The notes beneath the pieces were generated by a model, which saw only the letters and a list, made by a program, of their open reading frames with translations, was not told the origin of the DNA and did not search any database. 64,000 nt of DNA from Gammaproteobacteria bacterium UBA2965 (lineage in GTDB: Bacteria > Pseudomonadota > Gammaproteobacteria > Pseudomonadales > Azotimanducaceae), in NCBI GenBank assembly GCA_002348385.1, contig DEBD01000002.1, positions 1 through 64,000 of the forward strand, in the 5' to 3' direction. Below, piece by piece: positions 16,455 through 23,559 of the stretch (its first letter is position 1; each line of letters begins with the position of its first letter). The translations under genes and the position numbers were made by a program.

Positions 16455-16988
16455 CTAGGCACCCGGCGCCAGGGCAGCCAGCACCCGGGGTGCAATGGCC
16501 TCGGCCACCTTGCGCATATTCGCTTTGCCCGTGCCGGCGACCGGATGCGGCAACCGGATACGCGGTAAGTCGGGCATGCCCAAGGAGCGGGCGACGAAGT
16601 CACCTTGAGACCAGAACTCTTCGGTAACCAGCGCCACCGCGGGTACGCCGCGGCGCGCCATGTTGATTCCGTCACGCACGGTGCCGGTGGTGCAGCTGCC
16701 TCAGTGCCCGTAGGCGGCAATGACACCCACCCCGGCTTCCCTAGCGGCGTCCAGCATGTCCTCGGGGGCAGCAATTGACGCGTTGCCCTTGTCGAAATAC
16801 GTCACGCGCAGGCTCGGCAACTGTTCCTGCAGCACCTCGCCAAGCAGCTCCAGAAACGCCGCTGAGTCGGGAAACCCATTGGCCATGAGCGCCAGGCTGG
16901 GGTCGTTGTGACCATGCAGGTCTACGCCCAGCTCATAGGCATCGATGGGGGTCTGCACAACGCCCCGCGGATCGTGAAAGTCCACCAT
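16455..16988 (-). CDS. UGSC family selenoprotein (UGA-encoded Sec at codon 96)
   Basis: 177 residues if the in-frame TGA at 16703-16701 is read as selenocysteine. The context is AYGH-U-GSCTTGTVRDG, the U-G-S-C motif that names the family. The frame continues past the TGA for 81 codons to TAG, with family-like wording (RRGVPAVALVTEEF, SLGMPDLPRIRLPHPV). Start ATG 16988 has AGAGGAG 5 bases upstream. The N-terminal half (MVDFHDPRGVV, DLHGHNDPSLALMANGFPD, a helix and APEDMLDAAREAGVGVIAAYG) leads into the Sec loop like a Rossmann-type beta-alpha unit. Sec96 and Cys99 form a U-x-x-C redox-like pair. Cytosolic; function unknown. Without Sec insertion only a 95-residue fragment is made. It is followed by its coupled partner gene. 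Confidence 0.85.
16631..16693 (-). promoter_or_regulatory. Candidate SECIS region downstream of the UGA
   Basis: Bacterial SECIS hairpins lie just 3' of the UGA inside the coding sequence. Two hairpins are visible. The near one pairs GCAC (16693-16690) with GTGC (16679-16676) around a ten-base loop containing GG, about 15-18 bases after the UGA, a suitable distance but a short stem. The second is strong (CCGCGG paired across CGTAC, extended to 11 pairs with one bulged G, 16658-16631), but its loop is about 54 bases from the UGA, farther than usual. Which, if either, binds SelB cannot be decided by eye. Confidence 0.3.
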
Positions 16989-17066
16989 AACGGCTCCTCT
17001 CTAACCTGGTATGCGCCGATTATTCCGGGCGAGGCTAAGAAAAACTAGCACCAGACAAACGGCGCT

Positions 17067-17888
17067 TCATACGACGTCACCGGCCACGGTGACCCGGTGC
17101 ATCTTGCGATGTCGCGGAAAGAAATCGTTCACCGGTTTGTGCTGCGTAGAGCGGTTATCCCAAATGGCCACCGTATCCGGCGCCCATCGCAAGCGGACCG
17201 TGTACTCCTCGGTCACCACGTGACGGCACAGCAGCTCGAGCAGGCTCTCGCTCTCCAACGAGGTGAGCCCACAGATTGCCGTGGTGAACAGGGAGTTGAC
17301 GTAGATGGCGCGGCGCCCCGTATTCGGATGCACGAGCACCACCGGATGCTCAACCGGCGGGTTCTGCGCGATGGCATCGGCGAGCCGTTCCGCGCCGCCC
17401 GGCTCCGCAAGACTCTCCGCAAACCCGTGCCGGAAGTCGTGCACTGCAAGCAGCTCGTCCACCAGCAACTTGATGGGACGCGACAATCCCTCGTACGCCG
17501 CCGCCGTGCTGGCCCACAGCGTGTCACCGCCAATGTCGGGCGTCACTTGAGCATGCAGCAGCGTGATTCGTGGAGGATCGGGACGGAAGGTCATATCGGT
17601 GTGCCAGGCCTCGATCTTGCTTGGGGCCTGTGCCGTGCTTTCCAGCACCTGAACGTACCGAGTACCGGGCACCGTAGGGTAGGCGGGGTGCGTCTCGAGC
17701 GATCCGAAACGGCCCGCAAGCTGTTCCAGCGATCCCGGTTCCAGCGATTGAGCACGGAAAAACAGCACCCCATGTTCATCCAGGGCCGAACTGATCGCCT
17801 CGAACAATGTTGCCGAACGCGCCGCCTCGGCCAGCGAAATGTCGCTGGCAAAAGCCCCCAGCGCGCCCGCTGCTCTTTCCAACCGCAA
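17067..17888 (-). CDS. TauD/TfdA family Fe(II)/2-oxoglutarate dioxygenase
   Basis: 273 residues from a TTG at 17888 that has AAGGA 7 bases upstream and begins RLERAAGALGAFASDI, the usual family N-terminus. The frame stays open to a GTG at 18008, but that extension has no homology-like content and would overlap the divergent mtnA start. Non-haem iron dioxygenase: His-x-Asp in WHTDMTF, the distal His in DNRSTQHKPVND, and the 2-oxoglutarate Arg in FFPRHRKMHRVTV. Typical substrates are sulfonates, aryloxyacids or related acids; none can be assigned. It lies 78 bases upstream of the selenoprotein on the same strand and may share its transcript. Confidence 0.85.
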   Translation of the reverse strand: MRLERAAGALGAFASDISLAEAARSATLFEAISSALDEHGVLFFRAQSLEPGSLEQLAGRFGSLETHPAYPTVPGTRYVQVLESTAQAPSKIEAWHTDMTFRPDPPRITLLHAQVTPDIGGDTLWASTAAAYEGLSRPIKLLVDELLAVHDFRHGFAESLAEPGGAERLADAIAQNPPVEHPVVLVHPNTGRRAIYVNSLFTTAICGLTSLESESLLELLCRHVVTEEYTVRLRWAPDTVAIWDNRSTQHKPVNDFFPRHRKMHRVTVAGDVV

Positions 17889-17921
17889 CGTGGCATCCTT
17901 AAGCTTCGCCTTCCGGGCGGA

Positions 17922-17931
17922 TGATATATCA
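17922..17931. promoter_or_regulatory. Perfect palindrome TGATATATCA between dioxygenase and mtnA
   Basis: A 10-base perfect palindrome in AT-rich surroundings. If the dioxygenase starts at 17888, as chosen, this lies in a 111-base divergent intergenic region and could be an operator or hold a -10 element. If the dioxygenase uses an upstream GTG, it is coding and probably meaningless. Confidence 0.25.
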
Positions 17932-17999
17932 GTGGCCGAAACGGCGGGCGCCTGGCCGACGGGCGGCCAACGCACAACCCGCACAAGAGACCTCACGAG

Positions 18000-19016
18000 A
18001 TGACACACGCCACCCCGCTGAGCATCACCTGGCAGGACGGCCAGCTGCGGCTGCTCGACCAGCGGCTACTGCCGCACACGGTGAGCTACCTGGAAATAGA
18101 GAACGCCGAACAAGCCTGGGAGGCAATCAATACCCTGGCCGTGCGTGGCGCGCCCGCCATCGGAATCGCCGCCGCCTATGGGTTGGTCGTAGCCATGGGC
18201 GGCGTCGATGAGGCCGACAGCGCGCACTTCCGGGCCGAGCTGAAACGCAACGGGGACTATCTGGTCAGTTCTAGACCCACCGCCGTAAACCTGGCCTGGG
18301 CCGCACATCGTCTGCAGGCCCGCGCAGAGCGCGAACCGACCCATGGCGCGATTCGCGCCGAGGCGGAAGCGATCCACGAAGAAGATCGCGCCATCTGCCG
18401 AGGCATTGGAGAGCAGGCCAAAGACCTCATAATACCGAACGCGAACGTGCTCACCCACTGCAACGCTGGCGCGCTGGCCGTCTCCGAGCTGGGAACCGCC
18501 ACCGCGCCCCTTTACTTAAGCCATGCCGAGGGCAAACCATTTCACGTGTACGTGGACGAAACCCGCCCGTTGATGCAGGGCGCACGGCTGACGGCTTTCG
18601 AGTTGAACAACGCCGGCATCAGCGTGGAGCTGATCTGCGACAACATGGCGGCCGCACTCATGTCCCAGGGCGCCGTTGACCTGGCCATCGTAGGCACCGA
18701 CCGAGTCACCAGAAATGGCGACGTGGTGAACAAGATCGGAACGCTGAATCTCGCCGTTCTCTGCGGCCATTTCGGCGTGCCGTTTTACGTCGCCTGCCCC
18801 TCTTCCACCTTCGACCCGCTAACACCCAGCGGCAAGGAAGTGGTGATCGAGGAACGTGCGCCCGAAGAGGTGCTCGGCGAGCACGCGGCCAAGGTCTCGG
18901 TCCGCAATCCCGCGTTCGACGTCACCCCCAATTCCCTGGTGTCGGGGATCATCACAGAGCGTGGCGTTGCGCGCGCCCCACTGGGCGACAATCTCGCCCA
19001 ATTGCTAGGCACGTGA
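18000..19016 (+). CDS. mtnA: S-methyl-5-thioribose-1-phosphate isomerase
   Basis: 338 residues, family length. Methionine salvage: converts 5-methylthioribose 1-phosphate to the ribulose form. Related to eIF2B-type subunits. Seen: the N-terminal LSITWQDGQLRLLDQRLLP, VRGAPAIGIAAAYGL (phosphate loop), the catalytic Cys in LTHCNAGALA, the proposed Asp in GTDRVTRNGDVVNKIGT, and FDPLTPSGKEVVIEER. All key residues are present. The stop overlaps the greB start by 4 bases (GTGA). No other methionine-salvage gene is in the window, so mtnA is detached from the rest of the pathway. Confidence 0.95.
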   Translation: MTHATPLSITWQDGQLRLLDQRLLPHTVSYLEIENAEQAWEAINTLAVRGAPAIGIAAAYGLVVAMGGVDEADSAHFRAELKRNGDYLVSSRPTAVNLAWAAHRLQARAEREPTHGAIRAEAEAIHEEDRAICRGIGEQAKDLIIPNANVLTHCNAGALAVSELGTATAPLYLSHAEGKPFHVYVDETRPLMQGARLTAFELNNAGISVELICDNMAAALMSQGAVDLAIVGTDRVTRNGDVVNKIGTLNLAVLCGHFGVPFYVACPSSTFDPLTPSGKEVVIEERAPEEVLGEHAAKVSVRNPAFDVTPNSLVSGIITERGVARAPLGDNLAQLLGT

Positions 19017-19504
19017 GCCGCTACCGCCCTCCACGCCCTAAGTCGTCCGCGTACATCACGCCGGAAGGGCACGCGGCTCTGCAGGCCGAGCTGAAAGAAC
19101 TGTGGAAGGTGACTCGGCCCGAAGTCACCCGCAAGGTGTCGGAGGCGGCCGCCATGGGCGATCGTTCAGAGAACGCGGAATACATCTACGGAAAACGGCA
19201 GCTCCGGGAGATCGACGGCCGCATCCGATTTCTATCCAAACGGCTGGACGCGCTGGTGGTGGTGGATCGGCCACCACCAGACCAGCAAAAGGTCTACTTC
19301 GGCGCCTGGGTGAGCGTGACGGACGACCAGGGTGAGACGCGCCTGTTCCGCCTGGTGGGCCCGGACGAGTTCGACCGTCAAGGCGAGTACATCTCCATCG
19401 ACGCCCCCATGGCGCGAGCCCTGCTGGGCAAATGCGTAGGTGAGCGCAGCGTGGTGAACGACGCAGAGTACGAGATTGTCGAAATCCGTTACGAGCCACC
19501 CTGA
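19013..19504 (+). CDS. greB: Transcription elongation factor GreB
   Basis: 163 residues. Binds the RNA polymerase secondary channel and stimulates cleavage of backtracked RNA. The N-terminal coiled-coil has SAYITPEGHAALQAELKELW, and the acidic tip is MGDRSENAEYIYGKRQLREIDGRI (in pieces GDRSENAEY and YGKRQLREIDGR), with the catalytic Asp/Glu. The YIYGKR-type wording, rather than YHAAKE, separates GreB from GreA. The C-terminal FKBP-like domain starts near VYFGAWVSV and ends YEIVEIRYE. GTG start within the mtnA stop, so cotranscribed with mtnA. Intact. Confidence 0.95.
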   Translation: MSRYRPPRPKSSAYITPEGHAALQAELKELWKVTRPEVTRKVSEAAAMGDRSENAEYIYGKRQLREIDGRIRFLSKRLDALVVVDRPPPDQQKVYFGAWVSVTDDQGETRLFRLVGPDEFDRQGEYISIDAPMARALLGKCVGERSVVNDAEYEIVEIRYEPP

Positions 19505-19582
19505 AGCTGGCACCCGACGGATTTTGGCAGCCGCAACGTATCTATCGATACAGCAACTCGCGCAAAAAAAAGGACTCACTTC

Positions 19583-20122
19583 ATGAACAAGCAAATCATC
19601 ATCTCCTTGGGTGTCCTGGCGGCCGCGTGCCTGGTGGCTGGCCCTGCAGCGGCCAGGCCCCACGACCTGGGCGCCCGCCTGCCCATCTCTCTGGAAAAGA
19701 TGCAGGCGCGCTCCAACGCCGCCTTCGAGTCAGCCGACAGCGACGGTGACCGCCTGATCACCGCGGAAGAGTTCGACGCCGCTGAACTGCCACGACGCCC
19801 CCGGCACCGCCCAATGGGCAAGGCATGGCGAGATCGCGACCCCGGCGGGATGCACGATGAACTGCTCGATGCCCTAGACAGTGACGGCGACGGCTACCTG
19901 TCCCGGGAAGAGGCCAGCCCCAAGCATCGCCGAGCCACCAGGGAGTCGCTCATGAAGCAGCGCGCATTCTCCCAGCTCGACGCAGACGACAGCGGCACCG
20001 TGACTCAAATCGAGTTTTCCCGTCGCCTGGAATGGCTCAAAACCCTGGATGCCAACGAGGACGGCGAGGTCACCCGTGACGAGCTTCGCAGCGGCATGCG
20101 CGACCGATTCTCCGCAGGGTAG
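19583..20122 (+). CDS. Secreted EF-hand protein
   Basis: 179 residues with a signal peptide (MNKQIIISLGVLAAACLVAG, then AAARP) and an AAAAAGGACT-type ribosome site upstream. Four EF-hand loops are visible: DSDGDRLITAEEF, DSDGDGYLSREEA, DADDSGTVTQIEF and DANEDGEVTRDEL. These have the Asp/Ser/Gly pattern and the Glu at loop position 12, so calcium binding is likely. Periplasmic or exported. The ECF sigma gene overlaps its 3' end, and the anti-sigma and metal-sensor genes follow, so the EF-hand protein is probably part of this signalling unit, either as a sensor or as the regulated product. Confidence 0.85.
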   Translation: MNKQIIISLGVLAAACLVAGPAAARPHDLGARLPISLEKMQARSNAAFESADSDGDRLITAEEFDAAELPRRPRHRPMGKAWRDRDPGGMHDELLDALDSDGDGYLSREEASPKHRRATRESLMKQRAFSQLDADDSGTVTQIEFSRRLEWLKTLDANEDGEVTRDELRSGMRDRFSAG

Positions 20123-20717
20123 CCGGCGCATCTCCGTTCAGGGATCAGCGGACGAGGAGCTCATCGCCCTCGTCTGCCGCCGGGACCGGGAGGCTTTCGG
20201 CACCCTGTTGAACCGGCACCTGGATGGCATGCACCGCTACGCGCTGCGGATGACGGGATCGAGCGCCGACGCCGAAGAGATCACCCAGGAAGCCTTTCTG
20301 CGCGTATGGCAAAAGGCCCACACTTACAAGCCCGCGCACGGGAGGGTTTCCACCTGGCTCTACCGAATTGCCCACAATCTTTGCGTGGACGACTTTCGCA
20401 AACCCCGCCCCAATCCGGACAGCGAGGCGGTGGAGGCCGCGGTTGACGTGACTGAGAACTTCGATGCGGCCGTGCACCGAGACGTGCAGATGGCGACGCT
20501 GCAAGCAGCCCTGGCGGCGCTACCCGAGAATCAGCGCTCTGCGCTAATGTTGTGTCAGGTGCAGGGATTTTCCAATCGCGAAGCGGCAACCGTACTCGGC
20601 GTCGGGGTGAGAGCGTTGGAGTCTCTGTTAGCCAGGGCACGGCGCAACGTCAGAGCAGTTTTCGACGACGTAACGATGTGCGGCCAAACCATAGGGAGCA
20701 GCAATGAACATCGATGA
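20076..20717 (+). CDS. ECF RNA polymerase sigma factor
   Basis: 213 residues from the GTG at 20076 (GAGG 6 bases upstream); an ATG at 20049 is the alternative. Both overlap the EF-hand gene by about 50-75 bases. Sigma region 2: AFGTLLNRHLDGMHRYALRMTG, DAEEITQEAFLRVWQKA, then GRVSTWLYRIAHNLCVDDFRK. Region 4: LPENQRSALMLCQVQGFSNREAATVLGVGVRALESLLARARRNVR. There is no region 3, as in the ECF group. It directs RNA polymerase to stress promoters. The linker between regions is moderately long. Cotranscribed with the putative anti-sigma gene, which overlaps it by 14 bases. Confidence 0.93.
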   Translation: MTSFAAACATDSPQGSRRISVQGSADEELIALVCRRDREAFGTLLNRHLDGMHRYALRMTGSSADAEEITQEAFLRVWQKAHTYKPAHGRVSTWLYRIAHNLCVDDFRKPRPNPDSEAVEAAVDVTENFDAAVHRDVQMATLQAALAALPENQRSALMLCQVQGFSNREAATVLGVGVRALESLLARARRNVRAVFDDVTMCGQTIGSSNEHR

Positions 20718-21120
20718 ATTCAACGACGGTCTGGACCGGTGGGGCAGCCGAACGGAGCGGTGGCCGGAGCCTGATAGGTCTGCGGCGACCGCGCTGCTCG
20801 AGCAGTCCGAAGCAGCCCGCCGTCAGCTCGCGCAGGCCGATCTCGCTGATCGGCTGATGGCGACCGATCACCACCCGGCGCCCCATCACCTACGCGAGCA
20901 AATACTGCGGCAGCTCGAGGGGGACGACATGGTTCAGCGGTTGGCCGACTGGTTCGCGGCAGCCCTGTGGAAACCTGTATTGGCCGCGGCCTGCATGCTG
21001 GCTTTAGGATTTTCCATCGGCTTTGGCGGGGCCGGCGAGCGGCCGCCCGACAATGAGCTGCACCAGGTCAGCCTGCTGACGTTTTCCTACGACTACCAAG
21101 AGATCGACGATGCGCTCTAA
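20704..21120 (+). CDS. Putative membrane anti-sigma factor
   Basis: 138 residues; ATG with GGGAG 5 bases upstream, overlapping the sigma gene by 14 bases. The cytosolic N-terminus is GLDRWGSRTERWPEPDRSAATALLEQSEAARRQL (in pieces DRWGSRTERWPEPDRSA and LLEQSEAARRQL). I recall this wording from small proteins next to ECF sigma genes in other proteobacteria. It is followed by one transmembrane segment at about 91-109 (LAAACMLALGFSIGFGG) and a short outer tail. It has no zinc-binding anti-sigma (ZAS) His-x3-Cys-x2-Cys motif. Assigned as the anti-sigma by position and topology, so the function is inference. Confidence 0.65.
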   Translation: MNIDEFNDGLDRWGSRTERWPEPDRSAATALLEQSEAARRQLAQADLADRLMATDHHPAPHHLREQILRQLEGDDMVQRLADWFAAALWKPVLAAACMLALGFSIGFGGAGERPPDNELHQVSLLTFSYDYQEIDDAL

Positions 21121-21628
21121 CAAATGGCTAATTCTTGCCCTGGTGCTCTCCCTGGGCGTCAATATTGCCCTGGTGGGGTTCATGGCCGGGCGCGCCAGCC
21201 AAGGCCTCCAGTTCAGGCATGTGGATCCCACGGTGGGATTCATGCGCGGTTTCCAGGAGCTGGATGAACAGCGCCGCGAGGAGTTGCGGCCGCTGCTCAG
21301 AGAGCATTTCCGTGCGGTGCTGCCTAGCTTGCGGCAGATGCGCGGCGCTCACCGAGAGCTGCACCAAGCCGTGCTCGCCGAACCTTTCAATGCAGCGGCT
21401 TTGGAGACAGTTTTGGCCGACCTGCGGCGCCACCTGGGCGAGAGCCAGGAAGTGGGTCATGCAGCCTTGGTAAGGCTGGCGACAGAACTGTCGGCCGAAG
21501 AGCGCCGCCTGCTCATAGACCTGATCCTGCGTCCGCGCCGCGGTGGCCCGCCTTTCGGTCCCGACCGGCCACACCGACGCCCCCCGCTTGGCGATGCCCC
21601 CACGGCCGAGCCGGAGCGGCAATGGTAA
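21110..21628 (+). CDS. Periplasmic heavy-metal-sensor-like protein
   Basis: 172 residues; overlaps the anti-sigma gene by 11 bases. N-terminal membrane anchor WLILALVLSLGVNIALVGFMAG, then a helical periplasmic domain (GFQELDEQRREELRPLLREH, MRGAHRELHQAVLAEPF, LATELSAEERRLLIDLILRP) and a Pro/Arg/His-rich tail. The helical domain has the heavy-metal-resistance/CnrX-like arrangement. It has few His/Met in the helices, so metal sensing is not certain. As last gene of the EF-hand/sigma/anti-sigma/sensor set, it would transmit an envelope signal to the anti-sigma. Confidence 0.75.
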   Translation: MRSNKWLILALVLSLGVNIALVGFMAGRASQGLQFRHVDPTVGFMRGFQELDEQRREELRPLLREHFRAVLPSLRQMRGAHRELHQAVLAEPFNAAALETVLADLRRHLGESQEVGHAALVRLATELSAEERRLLIDLILRPRRGGPPFGPDRPHRRPPLGDAPTAEPERQW

Positions 21629-21658
21629 GATTAGGCGACCTCACTGGGCTTGCTAACG

Positions 21659-22243
21659 GTGTCTACCAACCAGGCGCTGACACGATTCGTCTCCGACTAC
21701 CAGGCCGCCTACCCGGATCTCACCGAGGTTTTTGATCCGCAGTGGCGCTCGCCGTGCGAAAATGGGGAGCCCTTCACCGATGCAAGCGGGTTGACCCGCG
21801 TGCCCTGGCAGCCGCTGGCCCGGCATGTGGCCACGCAGGACGATTTTGCCGGTCTGGAGAACGCCCTGGAACTGAACATCCACCAGGACATCAAGGATTA
21901 CTACGGTAGTTACTGGTCCGGGGGTCTAGAGGCCGATGCACCCCAGGGACCGGTGAGTCTGATTCTTCTGTGGAATGCCGACGATGGCGAGCGGCTGGTG
22001 GAAAACCTCATCGGACACGCACTGGCAAAGCGCCGCAGCCGAAGCGGGTTTTCGGTGTTTTTTGCCTGCACCGCACCCGACTCCGAATTATTTCTGTCAG
22101 TGGACAATAGCTCCGGCGAGGTACTGCTGGAGAAACCGGGGTACAAACCGCTGGAAGTGGTCAGCGCAAGCCTTGCGGAGTTCCTGGGGACCTTGACACC
22201 TGCACCCCCGGAGCGTCACCCCGAGCGCTCGTTCTTGGCCTAG
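21659..22243 (+). CDS. syd: SecY-interacting protein Syd
   Basis: 194 residues from the GTG at 21659; a TTG at 21650 is the other option. Syd is a peripheral protein that binds the cytosolic face of SecY and is proposed to check translocon integrity. Seen: FVSDYQAAYPDLTEVFDPQWRSP (in pieces), VPWQPL, the acidic patch DYYGSYWSGGLEADAP, and the C-terminal FLSVDNSSGEVLLEKPG. The length agrees with the family (about 180-190). A stand-alone gene before aroA; no partner in the window. Confidence 0.85.
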   Translation: MSTNQALTRFVSDYQAAYPDLTEVFDPQWRSPCENGEPFTDASGLTRVPWQPLARHVATQDDFAGLENALELNIHQDIKDYYGSYWSGGLEADAPQGPVSLILLWNADDGERLVENLIGHALAKRRSRSGFSVFFACTAPDSELFLSVDNSSGEVLLEKPGYKPLEVVSASLAEFLGTLTPAPPERHPERSFLA

Positions 22244-22264
22244 CGAACACAAATCGCGTTTAAT
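22235..22264 (+). promoter_or_regulatory. Candidate sigma70 promoter for aroA
   Basis: TTGGCC (22235-22240), 18-base spacer, TTTAAT (22259-22264). The aroA ATG is 8 bases past the -10 element and no Shine-Dalgarno is seen, so a leaderless or near-leaderless message is possible. By consensus only. Confidence 0.35.
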
Positions 22265-22272
22265 TCACCCCT

Positions 22273-23559
22273 ATGTCCTCTCTCACGCTATCTCCCATTC
22301 GCGCCCTGTCCGGTGAGATTCGCCTGCCCGGCTCGAAAAGCATCTCCAACCGCAGCCTGCTGCTGGCAGCACTCGCGCGGGGAGATACCCGTGTCAGCAA
22401 TCTGCTGCACAGCGACGACACCCGCTACATGCTCGCGGCACTGCGTCAGGTTGGCATACAGATCGACCAGCTCGGCGAGCATGAGTACCTCGTGCACGGT
22501 GCGGGCGGCCCGCTTGTAACTGACAATGTAACGCACTCCCTTTTTCTGGGACTGGCTGGTACGGCGATCCGCCCGCTGGCTGCCGCGCTCACCCTGGGCC
22601 AGGGGCAATTCACCCTGGACGGCACCGAACGAATGCGCGAACGACCCATCGCCCATCTGGTGGACGGCCTGCGTCAGTTGGGCGCCACCATCAATTACCT
22701 GGGCGAAGAAGGCTTCCCACCCATTCAGGTGATTGGCAGTGGGCTACCCGGCGGGCAGGCCAGCATTCCGGGGAATATTTCCAGTCAGTTTCTTACCTCG
22801 ATACTGCTCGCGGCACCGCTGGCAGAAAATCCGGTGAATATCGTCATCCAGGGCGAGCAGGTCTCCAAACCTTATCTGGACATCACCTTGAGCATGATGC
22901 ACCAGTTCGGCGCCTCGGCTGAACACCACCAGTACGAGTCGTTTCACGTACAGCCTGGGGGATACACCAGCCCGGGCAGCGTGCTGGTAGAAGGAGATGC
23001 TTCCGCAGCCAGCTATTTTCTCGCGGCCGGCGCCATCGCCGGCGAAGGCATGCGCGTGCATGGCATCGGACGACACTCAACCCAGGGCGACGTGGCCTTC
23101 GTGGACGTGCTCAAAGCCATGGGAGCCAATGTGCAGGTCGAAGCGGAGTCCGTTATGGTGAAGCCCGGCGCGCTCAACGCCGTAGACCTGGACCTGAACC
23201 ACATTCCCGATGCGGCCATGACCGCCGCCATGCTGGCCCTGTTCGCGCGGGGCACCACGGCCATTCGCAATATCTACAACTGGCGTGTGAAGGAAACCGA
23301 CCGGCTGGACGCCATGTCGCGCGAGTTGAAGAAGCTGGGAGCCCAGGTGGACGAAGGATCGGACTATCTGGTGATTACCCCACCCGAGCAAATCCAATCG
23401 GGTGTCGCCATCGATACTTATGGCGACCACCGCATGGCCATGTGCTTTTCGCTGGCAGCTTTGGGCGGCGCCGATGTGACCATCAACGATCCCGAGTGCG
23501 TGGCCAAGACATTCCCCGACTTCTTCGAGGAATGGGCCCGGCTGTCTCTGGCGACCTAA
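22273..23559 (+). CDS. aroA: 3-phosphoshikimate 1-carboxyvinyltransferase (EPSP synthase)
   Basis: 428 residues. Sixth step of the shikimate pathway: transfers enolpyruvate from PEP to shikimate 3-phosphate. Seen: LPGSKSISNRSLLLAAL (Lys22, Ser23, Arg27 equivalents), the PEP/glyphosate loop, SSQFLTSILLA, KPYLDITLSMMHQFG, GDASAASYFLAAGAI, NWRVKETDRLDAMS and DTYGDHRMAMCFS. All are class I features. One oddity: the loop LGNAGTA reads LGLAGTA, so the conserved Asn (94 in E. coli numbering, also residue 94 here) is Leu. Cytosolic. Single gene; its end overlaps a convergent TetR gene by 4 bases. Confidence 0.95.
   Translation: MSSLTLSPIRALSGEIRLPGSKSISNRSLLLAALARGDTRVSNLLHSDDTRYMLAALRQVGIQIDQLGEHEYLVHGAGGPLVTDNVTHSLFLGLAGTAIRPLAAALTLGQGQFTLDGTERMRERPIAHLVDGLRQLGATINYLGEEGFPPIQVIGSGLPGGQASIPGNISSQFLTSILLAAPLAENPVNIVIQGEQVSKPYLDITLSMMHQFGASAEHHQYESFHVQPGGYTSPGSVLVEGDASAASYFLAAGAIAGEGMRVHGIGRHSTQGDVAFVDVLKAMGANVQVEAESVMVKPGALNAVDLDLNHIPDAAMTAAMLALFARGTTAIRNIYNWRVKETDRLDAMSRELKKLGAQVDEGSDYLVITPPEQIQSGVAIDTYGDHRMAMCFSLAALGGADVTINDPECVAKTFPDFFEEWARLSLAT

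Noticed and set aside
15447..16568. 373-codon plus-strand frame opposite the selenoprotein partner
   Set aside because: Arg/His/Gly-rich shadow frame without any family signal; the minus frames carry conserved blocks.
16701..16703. Treating the TGA as an ordinary stop or a nonsense mutation
   Set aside because: The conserved motif sits exactly across the TGA, family-like sequence continues in the same frame, and the next gene is coupled to the later TAG. Sec is the better reading, pending proof of machinery.
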